64,000 nt of DNA from Undibacterium_A arcticum. Its GTDB lineage: Bacteria; Pseudomonadota; Gammaproteobacteria; Burkholderiales; Burkholderiaceae_D. Both the position numbers and the translations under genes were made by a program. The notes under the pieces are model-generated. The model was given only the letters and a program-made list of their open reading frames with translations, searched no databases and had not been told where the DNA came from. Shown here one piece after another: positions 1 through 8,329 of the stretch; within the stretch, counting starts at the first letter, position 1; each line of letters starts with the position of its first letter. The stretch lies in NCBI RefSeq assembly GCF_042660705.1, contig NZ_JBHSUQ010000001.1; one strand, written 5' to 3'.

Positions 1-713
1 GTTTCGTTCGAGTCCTGACTCATGTAAGCCTGCAAGGTGAAGCCCTGCTCCCAGCGATACTTATCTTCCAGATTGCCGTCTTCCACACCGTTCAGCGACT
101 CCTTGGCCAGGCGCACCATCTCGGGGCTCTTGGCGGCGATCGCCCGCGCCGTTTCCAGCGCGGCTTCGCGCAATTCTGCCAACGGCACGACGCGCTCGAT
201 CCCGCCCAGGCGATAGGCTTCGGCCGCATCGATCATCAAGCCGGTGAAATACATCCAGCGCACTTTTTGCAGCGGGAACAGACGTTGCAAATGCGCGCCG
301 CCGCCCATCGCACCGCGGTCGATTTCCGGCACGCCGAAACGCGCGCAGTCGGAAGCGAGCACAATATCGGCGGCGCCAGACAAGCCGATCCCGCCACCCA
401 GCACGTAGCCATGGACCGCCACGATCACCGGTTTCGGGTTGCGGTGCACCGCACGGAATGCCGCGTAGTTGCCGGCATTGACATCGACGATACGGTCCGG
501 GTAGGCCGCCAGCTCCTTGATGTCAACCCCGGCGCAAAAGCCGCGCCCTTCGCCGCGCAGGACGATCACGCGGACACGGTGGTCGCGGCCCAGCGCATCC
601 AGTTCCGCCGCCAGTGCGTGCCAGCCGGCGCAATCGAGCGCATTGACCGGCGGCTTGTCGATCACCAATTCGGCAATGCCATCGGCAATCTCGGTATGGA
701 ATGGGTGCTTCAT
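1..713 (-). CDS. echA20: EchA20-like enoyl-CoA hydratase/isomerase family protein (3' end outside window)
   Basis: The reading frame starts with ATG at 713 and is open to base 1, giving 237 codons, so the C-terminal end is missing. It shows the crotonase fold landmarks: the oxyanion-hole segment RGEGRGFCAGVDIKEL near residues 49-64 and GGGIGLSGAADIVLASD about 55 residues later. The sequence closely resembles mycobacterial EchA20 as I remember it, including ILRxEGRGFxAGVDIKE and FGxPExxRGAxGxxxHL. EchA20 is known to hydrolyse ring D of a CoA thioester late in cholesterol degradation. It lies 34 bases downstream of ipdC on the same strand, as expected for the HIP pathway. Another crotonase function is possible but less likely in this context. 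Confidence 0.82.
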   Translation of the reverse strand, partial: MKHPFHTEIADGIAELVIDKPPVNALDCAGWHALAAELDALGRDHRVRVIVLRGEGRGFCAGVDIKELAAYPDRIVDVNAGNYAAFRAVHRNPKPVIVAVHGYVLGGGIGLSGAADIVLASDCARFGVPEIDRGAMGGGAHLQRLFPLQKVRWMYFTGLMIDAAEAYRLGGIERVVPLAELREAALETARAIAAKSPEMVRLAKESLNGVEDGNLEDKYRWEQGFTLQAYMSQDSNE

Positions 714-747
714 AAAATAATCCTTCATATTTGATCTGGTCCGATAT

Positions 748-1818
748 TTACTGAGGTGCATGAGCGGTTAAGGCGGCCAGGCGTTGCTCAGCTTCTGCGA
801 CGATGCGCGCAATCACGTCGCCGCAGGGTTCGATCCGTCCGATGGCGGAAGCGGCCTGGCCACTGGGCAGCACGCCTTCATCGGGCGCACCGTCGACCAT
901 CGCACGCTGAATCAATACCGGGGCATTGGCCGCCATCAGGGTTTGGGCGACACTCATGTCACCGCCGCGCAATGCCGCCAGGCCGGTGCCGAGCATCTGG
1001 CCCCAGCTCATCCCGGTATGCTTGCGCCAGCGCTGTGCGGTACCCAGCGCCAGCAACAAGCGACGCAAGCCACCGGCCTGTTCCAGCTGCGACAAATAAC
1101 GATTGTCGATCATGCGTTGCGGCATACCATCGATCGCATACGACACGCGAATCGCCACTGGATCGCGCACCGCTACATAGCGCGCCAGCGTCGCCGGCGG
1201 CACCGGCGATTCCGCCGTCATCAAGAAGCGAGTGCCCATCGCGATTCCGGCAGCGCCATACGCCAGCGCGGCAGCCAGACCACGGCCATCGTAAAAACCG
1301 CCGGCGGCGACCACCGGCACCTTGACCGCGTCCAGGACTTGCGGCAGCAGCAAGGTGGTCGGTACCGAACCGGTATGACCGCCACCCTCGCCACCCTGCA
1401 CCGTGACCACATCGGCGCCCAGTTCGACCGCCTTGATCGCGTGCTTGACAGCACCGACCGTCGGCATGCAAACCACACCGGCATCTTTCAGGCGACGAAT
1501 CGCGCTGGCATCCGGGCCCCGGCCATAGCTGACCGCGCGCAAACGATATTTGATCGCCAGGTTGATCGCGTCCTGCGCATTCGGCTGGAACATATGAAAA
1601 TTCAAGCCGAACGGTGCATCGGTCAGTTCCTTGACCTTGCGGATTTCGGCTTCCAGTTGGTCCGGTTCGATCGTGGCGCCGGCCAGAAAGCCGAAGCCGC
1701 CGGCATTGCCGGTGGCCGCCACCAGGCGCGCATCGGAGACCCAACCCATCGCGGTCTGCACGATCGGATAACGGCAGCCGAGCATCTCGCACAGCGCGGT
1801 ATGCAAGCTTGAACTCAT
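748..1818 (-). CDS. ipdC: IpdC-like flavin-dependent oxidoreductase (nitronate monooxygenase fold)
   Basis: 356 residues with the FMN-binding TIM-barrel signature of the nitronate monooxygenase/2-nitropropane dioxygenase family. Landmarks are QTAMGWVSDARLV (21-33), QGGEGGGHTG (141-150), a phosphate-binding AAGGFYDGRG about 20 residues later, and AMGTRF. The sequence follows mycobacterial IpdC closely. IpdC acts on a HIP-CoA-derived intermediate (C and D rings of steroids) rather than on nitronates, and the neighbouring ipdA, ipdB and echA20 genes support that role. The ATG overlaps the TGA of the upstream crotonase gene (ATGA at 1815-1818), indicating translational coupling. Databases often label such proteins simply nitronate monooxygenase. 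Confidence 0.85.
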   Translation of the reverse strand: MSSSLHTALCEMLGCRYPIVQTAMGWVSDARLVAATGNAGGFGFLAGATIEPDQLEAEIRKVKELTDAPFGLNFHMFQPNAQDAINLAIKYRLRAVSYGRGPDASAIRRLKDAGVVCMPTVGAVKHAIKAVELGADVVTVQGGEGGGHTGSVPTTLLLPQVLDAVKVPVVAAGGFYDGRGLAAALAYGAAGIAMGTRFLMTAESPVPPATLARYVAVRDPVAIRVSYAIDGMPQRMIDNRYLSQLEQAGGLRRLLLALGTAQRWRKHTGMSWGQMLGTGLAALRGGDMSVAQTLMAANAPVLIQRAMVDGAPDEGVLPSGQAASAIGRIEPCGDVIARIVAEAEQRLAALTAHAPQ

Positions 1819-2729
1819 GCGTCTCTTTCCTTGTTATGCGCCGTCGATTCACGCTGCGACGATGCCATGGCCTTGGCGTCGTAACCGCCGAGCTTGTCGC
1901 CGGAAACCAGTTCGTTATGCACGTGCGCGAAGTGGTGCCAGGCAAACGCCGCATCCATCGCGCTACGCTTGCCCTGCAACTCCTCGACATGGTTGATCGC
2001 TTGCTTGGTCAGCGCCAGACCCATGCGCGGCATTTTGGCGATACGTTGCGCGAGATCGTTGGTCGCTTCCTGCAACTCGTTGCGCGGTACCACGCGGTTG
2101 ACCATGCCCATCTGGTACGCCCGTTCCGCTCCCATCCGCTCGCCCAGGAACAGAAATTCCTTGGCGATCCGCGGATTTAGTTCATACGCATGTGCGAAGT
2201 ATTCGACGCCGGGGATGCCCATGCGCACCACCGGGTCGGCAAAGTAGGCATCGTCGGAAGCGATGATCAAGTCACAGACCCAGGCCAGCATCAGGCCACC
2301 GGCGATACAGGCGCCCTGCACCATCGCAATCGTCGGTTTCGGCAAATCGCGCCAGCGGCGGCACATGCCCAGATACACTTCCTGTTCACGCGCATACAGA
2401 AATTCACCGCCCGGCTTGTTCACGTGGTCGTACCACATCGACGCACGCGGGAACGACTGGTTGATGTCACGCCCCGGGGTGCCGATGTCGTGACCGGCGG
2501 AAAAATGTTTACCGGCACCGCGCAACACGATGACCTTGACCGCATCGTCGTCCACCGCGCGACGAAAAGCCGCGTCGAGCGCATAGGTCATCTTCGAGTT
2601 CTGCGCATTGTGAAACTCCGGACGGTGCATCGTCACGGTAGCGATGCCGTCGTTCACTTCATACAGAACGACATCCTCCGCACAGGTGCCTGAAGTTGCG
2701 GTCGATGCGATGCTCATGTCGATGCTCAT
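1815..2729 (-). CDS. enoyl-CoA hydratase family protein of the HIP cluster (substrate unknown)
   Basis: 304 residues of crotonase fold. The oxyanion-hole segment reads GAGKHFSAGHDIG near residues 70-82, and a second motif VQGACIAGGLMLAWVCDLIIA lies near 138-158. It differs clearly from the EchA20-like protein at 1-713, so the locus has two distinct crotonases. The start at 2729 overlaps the ipdB stop (ATGA, 2726-2729). An in-frame ATG at 2717 is an alternative start. Position between ipdB and ipdC suggests a hydratase or hydrolase step on a ring C/D CoA intermediate or on a side-chain acyl-CoA, but the substrate cannot be read from sequence. Confidence 0.78.
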   Translation of the reverse strand: MSIDMSIASTATSGTCAEDVVLYEVNDGIATVTMHRPEFHNAQNSKMTYALDAAFRRAVDDDAVKVIVLRGAGKHFSAGHDIGTPGRDINQSFPRASMWYDHVNKPGGEFLYAREQEVYLGMCRRWRDLPKPTIAMVQGACIAGGLMLAWVCDLIIASDDAYFADPVVRMGIPGVEYFAHAYELNPRIAKEFLFLGERMGAERAYQMGMVNRVVPRNELQEATNDLAQRIAKMPRMGLALTKQAINHVEELQGKRSAMDAAFAWHHFAHVHNELVSGDKLGGYDAKAMASSQRESTAHNKERDA

Positions 2730-3583
2730 GTGCTGGCCTTGGCAGTTGCTGCAGCCACCGGCACTGCCACCTTCACAGCCGGCGGATTGTTGCGTAGCGC
2801 AGTGGCACGCAGGTTATGTGGATCGAGCTGACGGATGATCGCCAGTTGCGCCGGGTCCGGCAGCGGCGTCACGCCGATATCCGGTGCGCGCAACAATGCA
2901 AAGCCGGTGGCAGCCTGCACTTCTTCGAACGTCACGCCGGGGTGCAACGAGCGGACGCGGATCGCATGATCCGGGCCCTGGAAATCAAGCACGCACAGAT
3001 CGGTCACGATATGGCGCAAATCGATGAAATCGCCGCGCATGCCAGGAGTACGACGCGCCGGGTTATAACCGACGGCCGCGACCATATCGACCTCGGCCGC
3101 CACAAACACGCGGGTATTGTGGGCAGCAACCAGATACGAATTGAGGTGATTGATGCTGTTCCCAGGAAAGCCGCGTGCACCCAGCAATTGCGTCTTTGGC
3201 TTGTCGTAATCCGCACCCAGGCAGGAGATATTGGCCTGACCGAAGCGGTCAATTTGTGTCGGCATCGTCAACGCGTGGCGATAACCGCTCCAGACGCAAT
3301 CGAACACGCGCGAGAACGGCATCCAGCCCGCGGCACGCACCACATAATCAGCCGGGCGCGGCCCGAGCGGGATCGGCTCTTCGATCAGATACGCTTCGCC
3401 ATCGGTCAGCAACACCTCCGGGCTGTGCGTCAATTTGGCCAGGCCCGCCGCCAGACGCGGAAGGGTGCCGATACCAGAAGCCAGCAACTCGCCATTGTCG
3501 CGCCAGACTTCGGCGCACGTGACGATCAGCAATTCAGCCAGGGTAATGTCGTGCTGTTCTTGAGACACAGATGCTTGAGACAT
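2726..3583 (-). CDS. ipdB: CoA-transferase family beta subunit, IpdB-like ring-C hydrolase subunit
   Basis: 285 residues from the ATG at 3583 (MSQASVSQEQ). The frame is open further upstream, but that extension lies inside ipdA. The protein belongs to the class I CoA-transferase beta group. IpdA and IpdB together act as a hydrolase, not a transferase, opening the last steroid ring as a CoA thioester. It starts 11 bases after the ipdA stop, so the two subunits are co-translated. The C-terminal roughly 20 residues are alanine/valine-rich and probably not conserved. Database labels are often ketoacid-CoA transferase. Confidence 0.82.
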   Translation of the reverse strand: MSQASVSQEQHDITLAELLIVTCAEVWRDNGELLASGIGTLPRLAAGLAKLTHSPEVLLTDGEAYLIEEPIPLGPRPADYVVRAAGWMPFSRVFDCVWSGYRHALTMPTQIDRFGQANISCLGADYDKPKTQLLGARGFPGNSINHLNSYLVAAHNTRVFVAAEVDMVAAVGYNPARRTPGMRGDFIDLRHIVTDLCVLDFQGPDHAIRVRSLHPGVTFEEVQAATGFALLRAPDIGVTPLPDPAQLAIIRQLDPHNLRATALRNNPPAVKVAVPVAAATAKAST

Positions 3584-3594
3584 GTCGCAATTCC

Positions 3595-4488
3595 TTAAAT
3601 GACTGCCAACGGCAAATCGCCGATGTGGGCGGCGCCGCCAATACGCTCCAGATATTCGGATTCGCTTCCAGCGAGAAATTCGTCGGCATAAGCTTCCCAG
3701 CCGTTTTCCTGCTCGGCGCTGGCACAGTATTTTTTCAGGTGTTTCAGGTCCCAGCCATAGTGCGGCGAGCACGAGGTTGGGTGCGCCCCGCCAGGCGCAT
3801 GCACCACGCCTGCCACCAGGTAACGCTCGAACGGGCTGATTTGCGCATTAGCTGGTTGACCGGTGACACCCAGGTCGAGGCGCTCATGCAATTCTTCGCA
3901 GCTGACGAAACTGCGTTTGGCGGCACGGGCGAACAACTCGTCAAAGTAAGGGTCCGGGCCGAGGATGCGGGTATTGCCAAGGCGATCGCATTGGTCGACG
4001 TGCAGCAAGGCCACATCCAGTTCCAGCGCAGGCATCGCCAGCAGCGTTTCGCCATCGGCATAAGGCGACTGCACGGTCTTGAAATGCGGGTTGCGGGTAT
4101 GTACATCGCTGGCCAGACCGACCCGGGTCGGCAAGAACGGCAGGCGCATCGCAGCGGCACGCAGCCCCCATTGCAGCATGCCCTCATCGAGCTCGTTGAT
4201 GGCCAGCGTGCCGGCTTCACGGGCGCGGCGGAAGAATGGCTCCAGCGGAATCGCGTCGAGCGAAACGAAACCGAAGATCAGTTTCTTGACTTTGCCGGCC
4301 GCACACAGCATGCCCACTTCCGGCCCGCCGTAGGCCACCACGGTCAAGTCTTTCAGCGGCGAACGCAGAATTTCGCGCACCAGCGCCATCGGCTTGCGCC
4401 GCGGCCCCCAGCCGCCGATGCCGATGGTCATGCCATCGCGCAGTTGCGCCACCACTTCTGACGCGCTTAGTTGTTTATTGAGTGCCAT
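3595..4488 (-). CDS. ipdA: CoA-transferase family alpha subunit, IpdA-like ring-C hydrolase subunit
   Basis: 297 residues from the ATG at 4488 (MALNKQLSAS). The N-terminal region has the family glycine-rich segment DGMTIGIGGWGPRRKP (about 18-33), typical of the IpdA group. The protein pairs with IpdB to hydrolyse ring C of the bicyclic CoA thioester made after EchA20 action. It begins 13 bases after the hsaC stop, so meta-cleavage and HIP-ring genes share one transcript. An open extension to 4620 overlaps hsaC and is rejected. Confidence 0.83.
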   Translation of the reverse strand: MALNKQLSASEVVAQLRDGMTIGIGGWGPRRKPMALVREILRSPLKDLTVVAYGGPEVGMLCAAGKVKKLIFGFVSLDAIPLEPFFRRAREAGTLAINELDEGMLQWGLRAAAMRLPFLPTRVGLASDVHTRNPHFKTVQSPYADGETLLAMPALELDVALLHVDQCDRLGNTRILGPDPYFDELFARAAKRSFVSCEELHERLDLGVTGQPANAQISPFERYLVAGVVHAPGGAHPTSCSPHYGWDLKHLKKYCASAEQENGWEAYADEFLAGSESEYLERIGGAAHIGDLPLAVI

Positions 4489-4501
4489 GGTATTTATCGC
4501 T

Positions 4502-5398
4502 TTACTGGTAACCGATGCTGAAATCGTGACCCCACAAACTGACCGCTGTCGCCTCGTAGACGCTGTGCTGCTCCCAATCGACCACCAAGCCGCCGTGACC
4601 GTATTCGACGTCGAAACCACCCGGGGTTTTCATATAGAACGAGGTCATCTGGTCGTTGCAATGACGCCCCAGGGTGGCCGACATCTTGACGTTGTGCTGA
4701 CGCACGCGATCCAGCCCACGCCCTACCTCATCCATCGACGGCACTTCGACCATCGCATGCACGCAACCACTCGGCATAGCCATCTCGAACATCGCGAGGC
4801 TGTGATGACGGTTGTTATTGCAGTGGAGGAAATAAATGCGCTTTTCCGGCTCATTCGGATCGGGCGTGAAGCGCACGCGGAAAATGTCGGACAGGCTAAA
4901 ACCGAGCACCTCGGACAAGAAGGCGTAGGTTGTATCGAAATTCGGGGTTGGCAGCACGACGTGGCCGAGACCGAGGCCGTTGGTGACGAAATGCGGAACA
5001 CCGACCGGGGACACGAAACGACGGAAATCGGATTTCGCGCCCCAGAAAATCTCGTGCCGATTGCCGGACGGGTCGTGGAACCACACCATTTCCTGTACGC
5101 GGCGGAAATCACGTTCCGCCGAGCTCGCCCGCTCGAATTGGGTACCGTTCTTTTGCAGTGCCTCGAGCGCGTTGGCAAAGGCACCGGCGTCGGCCACTTC
5201 CCAGCCGGAAGCAAAATAACGATCCTGTGCACCGCGTACCACCGCAAAACGATATGCACGCTCGTCCATTTTCAGGTATAGCCCGCCATCCGGCGCATCT
5301 TCCACCATCATGCCAAGCACTTGTTCGCCATAACTGCGCCACTTGGCCGGATCGGTGGCCTCGACCACGATATAACCCAAACCACGAATATCGATCAT
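4502..5398 (-). CDS. hsaC: HsaC/TesB-type extradiol dioxygenase
   Basis: 298 residues with two vicinal-oxygen-chelate modules (about 1-120 and 140-270), as in type I extradiol dioxygenases. The Fe(II) ligands are readable: His146 (GLGHVVL), His214 (VHAMVEV) and Glu265 (FDVEYG). His199 in RHHSLAMF and the region TLGRHxNDxMxSFYMKTPGGFD fit the active site. The match to HsaC (Mycobacterium) and TesB (Comamonas) indicates meta-cleavage of the catechol 3,4-DHSA formed from ring A of steroids. It is the first gene after a promoter-like site at 5469-5497. A biphenyl-type substrate cannot be excluded from sequence alone, but all neighbours are steroid genes. Confidence 0.88.
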   Translation of the reverse strand: MIDIRGLGYIVVEATDPAKWRSYGEQVLGMMVEDAPDGGLYLKMDERAYRFAVVRGAQDRYFASGWEVADAGAFANALEALQKNGTQFERASSAERDFRRVQEMVWFHDPSGNRHEIFWGAKSDFRRFVSPVGVPHFVTNGLGLGHVVLPTPNFDTTYAFLSEVLGFSLSDIFRVRFTPDPNEPEKRIYFLHCNNNRHHSLAMFEMAMPSGCVHAMVEVPSMDEVGRGLDRVRQHNVKMSATLGRHCNDQMTSFYMKTPGGFDVEYGHGGLVVDWEQHSVYEATAVSLWGHDFSIGYQ

Positions 5399-5468
5399 CC
5401 CCGCTCCTCGCTTGCATTAAAAGTGCTATGGAGATGATTCTCGGAGAATGAGCTCAGGCCAGCATCGT

Positions 5469-5497
5469 CTAATAAGACTAGTGACATGCGTTGTCAG
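5469..5497 (-). promoter_or_regulatory. putative sigma-70 promoter for hsaC-ipdAB-ech-ipdC-echA20
   Basis: Read on the minus strand there is CTGACA (5492-5497; 5 of 6 to TTGACA), a 17-base spacer, and TATTAG (5469-5474; 4 of 6 to TATAAT). It lies about 70 bases upstream of the hsaC start. Spacing is ideal and position is sensible, but the -10 box is only moderate. Confidence 0.4.
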
Positions 5498-5574
5498 TTT
5501 TTTGCACCAATAAACATGACGAATTCGATGCAAAACCGGAGGAAGAGAAGGAACAACGGGAGCAACGCGAGAAG

Positions 5575-5607
5575 CAAGTGCAGCAAGCCTGGGCCTTGCT
5601 GCACTTG
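5575..5607. other. 13-bp perfect hairpin between fadD3 and hsaC
   Basis: Arms CAAGTGCAGCAAG (5575-5587) and CTTGCTGCACTTG (5595-5607) pair perfectly around the loop CCTGGGC. The hairpin lies about 65 bases after the fadD3 stop and upstream of the hsaC promoter-like site. On the minus strand no T-run follows directly, so it is not a textbook rho-independent terminator. It could stop transcription, protect the fadD3 mRNA 3' end, or be a repeat element. Confidence 0.55.
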
Positions 5608-5671
5608 GTGAAGCTGACGATTTTTACCCTGTTTATTCGCCGAATCAGGCGTTCGGGGCTGCTGTGCGCGA

Positions 5672-7246
5672 TCAGCCCGATGTGCGCAAGTGGTATTTGA
5701 GCACTTTGCCGGCAGCACTGACCGGCAAGGCAGTCAAGAACTCGACTGCACTTGGCACTTTGTAGTTCGCCATGTTGGCGCGCGCCCAGCGAATCAGTTC
5801 CGCCTCGGTGAGCGCCGCACCCGCACGCAGCACCACACAGGCTTTACCGACCTCACCCAGGCGAGCATTGGGTATGCCGATCACCGCCAACTGGGCAATG
5901 GCCGGATGGGCAGACAGCAACCGTTCAATTTCTGCCGGATAACAGTTGAAACCACCGCTGATATACATATCCTTCAGGCGGTCGGTGATGCGCAGGTAGC
6001 CGCGCTCATCGAGCACGCCGACGTCGCCGGTATGCAGCCAGCCCTGGGCATCGAATGCCTCTGCGGTAGCGTCAGCGTCGTTAAAATAACCACGCATCAC
6101 GTTGTAGCCGCGAATCAGTACCTCCCCGGCGACGCCGGCAGCTTGTGGCTTGCCGTCGGCGTCGATACAGACCACGTCGATGTCCGGCATCGCACGGCCG
6201 CAGGTATTGGCGATGGTTTCCGCGTCGTCATCCGCTTCACACAAGGTGGCGAAACCACAGGACTCGGTCAAGCCATAACCGGTCAGGATGGTCTTGAAGC
6301 CAAGCTCCTTGCGCATCCGTTCGATCAAAATCGGCGGGATGGTGGCCGCACCCGTCACTGCTGCGCGCAGGCTGGACAGATCGTAGTCGGCCAGTTGCGG
6401 GTGGGCCAGCATGCTGTGATACAGCGTCGGCGGTCCAGGCAATACATTGATGCGCTCGTCGGCGATGCGTTTCAGCACTACTTCCGCATCGAACACCTGA
6501 TGCGGCAAAATCGTTGCGCCATGCGTCAATGCGGCGAGCCAGCCCGCCTTGTAACCAAAAGCATGGAAAAACGGGGCCACGATCAAATAACGTTCGCCCG
6601 GCTCTAAACCGGCCGCACGCGCCCAGCTGGCAACGGCGCGCACGTTTTGTCCGTGCGCAGTCATCACGCCTTTCGGCCGGCCAGTCGTACCCGAGGTAAA
6701 CATCAGGTCGGACAAATCGTCCGGCCCGACCGCGTCGGCACGGGCCCGCGCATCCTGCAGCGGAACCCGCTCGCCCTGTTGCAAGAATGCATCCCAGCCA
6801 TGGTCGCCAAGTCGCGCATTGCGCAGCACGACCAGATGAGCCAGGCTATCGGGACGGAATTCTGCCAGCAAGCTGGGGTAATAATCACCGAGGAACTCGC
6901 CGATGCAGAACAAGGCGCGGGCCCCGCTGGCAGCCAGAATATCGCCGGCTTCGTTGCCGCGCATGCGGGTATTGATCGGCACCAGCACGGCACCGGCGCT
7001 ATGGATCGCGAGAGCGGAGACGATCCACTCCCAGACATTCGGAGCCCAGACCGCGACCCGGTCACCGGGCTGGATGCCGATTGCCATCAAGGCGCGCGTG
7101 GCGCGCCAGCGCAAAGCGTCGAGTTCAGTATAGGTAAGTTGAGTCGCATCGTCGCGCAGCGCGCAGGCTTCAGGCCAGCGTGCGGCAGCGGCCGACAATA
7201 GACGGGGGGTGGTCGTTTCGACCGGAAAGAAACTGGATGACATCAT
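5672..7246 (-). CDS. fadD3: FadD3-like acyl-CoA synthetase (HIP-CoA ligase)
   Basis: 524 residues from the ATG at 7246, placed directly after the kshB TAA (7248-7250). A 25-residue upstream extension would lie inside kshB. Motifs of the ANL adenylating superfamily are intact: the P-loop FTSGTTGRPKGVM, the A5 motif GYGLTESCGF, HTGDVG, and the C-terminal catalytic lysine in SAAGKVLKYHLR. In steroid clusters this ligase activates HIP (the C/D-ring propionate) with CoA, giving the substrate for IpdC, EchA20 and IpdAB. Location in the same locus supports that role. Specificity for another steroid acid remains possible. Confidence 0.8.
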   Translation of the reverse strand: MMSSSFFPVETTTPRLLSAAAARWPEACALRDDATQLTYTELDALRWRATRALMAIGIQPGDRVAVWAPNVWEWIVSALAIHSAGAVLVPINTRMRGNEAGDILAASGARALFCIGEFLGDYYPSLLAEFRPDSLAHLVVLRNARLGDHGWDAFLQQGERVPLQDARARADAVGPDDLSDLMFTSGTTGRPKGVMTAHGQNVRAVASWARAAGLEPGERYLIVAPFFHAFGYKAGWLAALTHGATILPHQVFDAEVVLKRIADERINVLPGPPTLYHSMLAHPQLADYDLSSLRAAVTGAATIPPILIERMRKELGFKTILTGYGLTESCGFATLCEADDDAETIANTCGRAMPDIDVVCIDADGKPQAAGVAGEVLIRGYNVMRGYFNDADATAEAFDAQGWLHTGDVGVLDERGYLRITDRLKDMYISGGFNCYPAEIERLLSAHPAIAQLAVIGIPNARLGEVGKACVVLRAGAALTEAELIRWARANMANYKVPSAVEFLTALPVSAAGKVLKYHLRTSG

Positions 7247-7247
7247 G

Positions 7248-8294
7248 TTAGTCCGGAAAGCGCACGCGCACCTTGGCGCTCGCGGGTACGCCTTGGCAGG
7301 CAAGAGTCCAACCGTCGGCAAGGTCGTCGCTATCGAGTATGGCGTTGGTACGCAAGCTCACTTCACCTTCCTCAAGGCGGCACATGCAGGCACCGCATGA
7401 CCCGCTGCGACAGGAGCTGGGTGCTGCAATGCCTGCGCGCAACATGCTTTCGAGCAAACTTTCTCCGGCAGCGCCATCGACCTGATGCGGCACCCCGTCC
7501 AGCACCACCTCCAGCGCCGTGGCCGGGCCGTACGATGCTGCAGGCGCAGCGAGCGTGATCTGGGTCGGATCGGATTCCAGCGACACAAAGCGCTCGATAT
7601 GCATGCGCTCGCGCGGCACCTCCAGCGCCATCAGCGCGGCACGGGCACCATCCATGAATGGGCCTGGACCGCAAATGAAATACTGGGACGCTTCCCATGG
7701 CGCGGCTAAAGCCTTCAATTGCGCAACACTCGGGATGCCTTGCACCGAATCGAGCCAATGCAGCACGGTCAAGCGCTGCGGATGCGCCGAGGCCAGCGCC
7801 ATCAAAGCATTGCGAAAGATCACCGAGCGTTCGTCGCGATTGGCATAAATCACGGTGGCCCGTCCGCTGCCGCGCGCCAACAATGATTTAACGATGGAAA
7901 GAATAGGCGTGACACCACTGCCGCCGGCGAACAACATAAAATCATCCGACAGATTGCGCGGCACGAACACGCCGGCCGGCGGCAACACCTCGAGCGTATC
8001 CCCCGCTTTCAGCTGATCGCAGATCCAGTTCGAAGCGCGCCCGTCCTGCACCCGTTTGATCGTCACGCGCGGAGCCGGATCGAGGTCCGGCGCACTGGAC
8101 AACGAGTAGCAGCGCGCCAAGGTCCCATCCGGGTGCGGTATCCGCAGCGTCAGAAACTGGCCGGGACGGTAGCGAAAGGTTTCGATCAGGGCATCGGGAA
8201 CGGCAAACACCAGCGACTTGGCGTCGCTGGATTCCTCGATTACTTCCTGGATCGTCAATGCATGATAGCGATCACGAAGGGAATCCTGCGACAT
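7248..8294 (-). CDS. kshB: KshB-like 3-ketosteroid 9alpha-hydroxylase reductase
   Basis: About 348 residues from the ATG at 8294 (a GTG lies one codon upstream), with a Shine-Dalgarno-like GGGAG 8 bases before. Domain order is FAD domain (RCYSLSS, about 62-68), NAD domain (GGSGVTP, about 125-131; ICGPGPFM, about 208), then a C-terminal plant-type [2Fe-2S] ferredoxin with cysteines near 296, 301, 304 and 334. This order is typical of KshB, HmpB and PaaE. KshB passes electrons to the Rieske oxygenase KshA, which hydroxylates C9 and opens ring B. No KshA gene is present in the window, so it must lie elsewhere. Confidence 0.8.
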   Translation of the reverse strand: MSQDSLRDRYHALTIQEVIEESSDAKSLVFAVPDALIETFRYRPGQFLTLRIPHPDGTLARCYSLSSAPDLDPAPRVTIKRVQDGRASNWICDQLKAGDTLEVLPPAGVFVPRNLSDDFMLFAGGSGVTPILSIVKSLLARGSGRATVIYANRDERSVIFRNALMALASAHPQRLTVLHWLDSVQGIPSVAQLKALAAPWEASQYFICGPGPFMDGARAALMALEVPRERMHIERFVSLESDPTQITLAAPAASYGPATALEVVLDGVPHQVDGAAGESLLESMLRAGIAAPSSCRSGSCGACMCRLEEGEVSLRTNAILDSDDLADGWTLACQGVPASAKVRVRFPD

Positions 8295-8329
8295 CACTTC
8301 AACTCCCTAGTATTTGGTTGAAAAATTGC

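Noticed and set aside
784..1812. Long plus-strand open frame of 342 codons
   Set aside because: It is the antisense shadow of ipdC, rich in Arg/His, with no family resemblance and no ribosome site.
748..1818. Plain nitronate monooxygenase
   Set aside because: The fold is right, but similarity to IpdC and the ipdAB/echA20 neighbours make a steroid-ring role much more likely.
3571..5281. Plus-strand open frames of about 295 codons each
   Set aside because: They are antisense to ipdA and hsaC, both clearly recognisable enzymes; GC-rich DNA often leaves such frames open.
5491..5700. Small plus-strand ORF rich in Glu/Lys/Gln near the hairpin
   Set aside because: Part of it is the hairpin sequence itself; no ribosome site, and it overlaps the fadD3 end.
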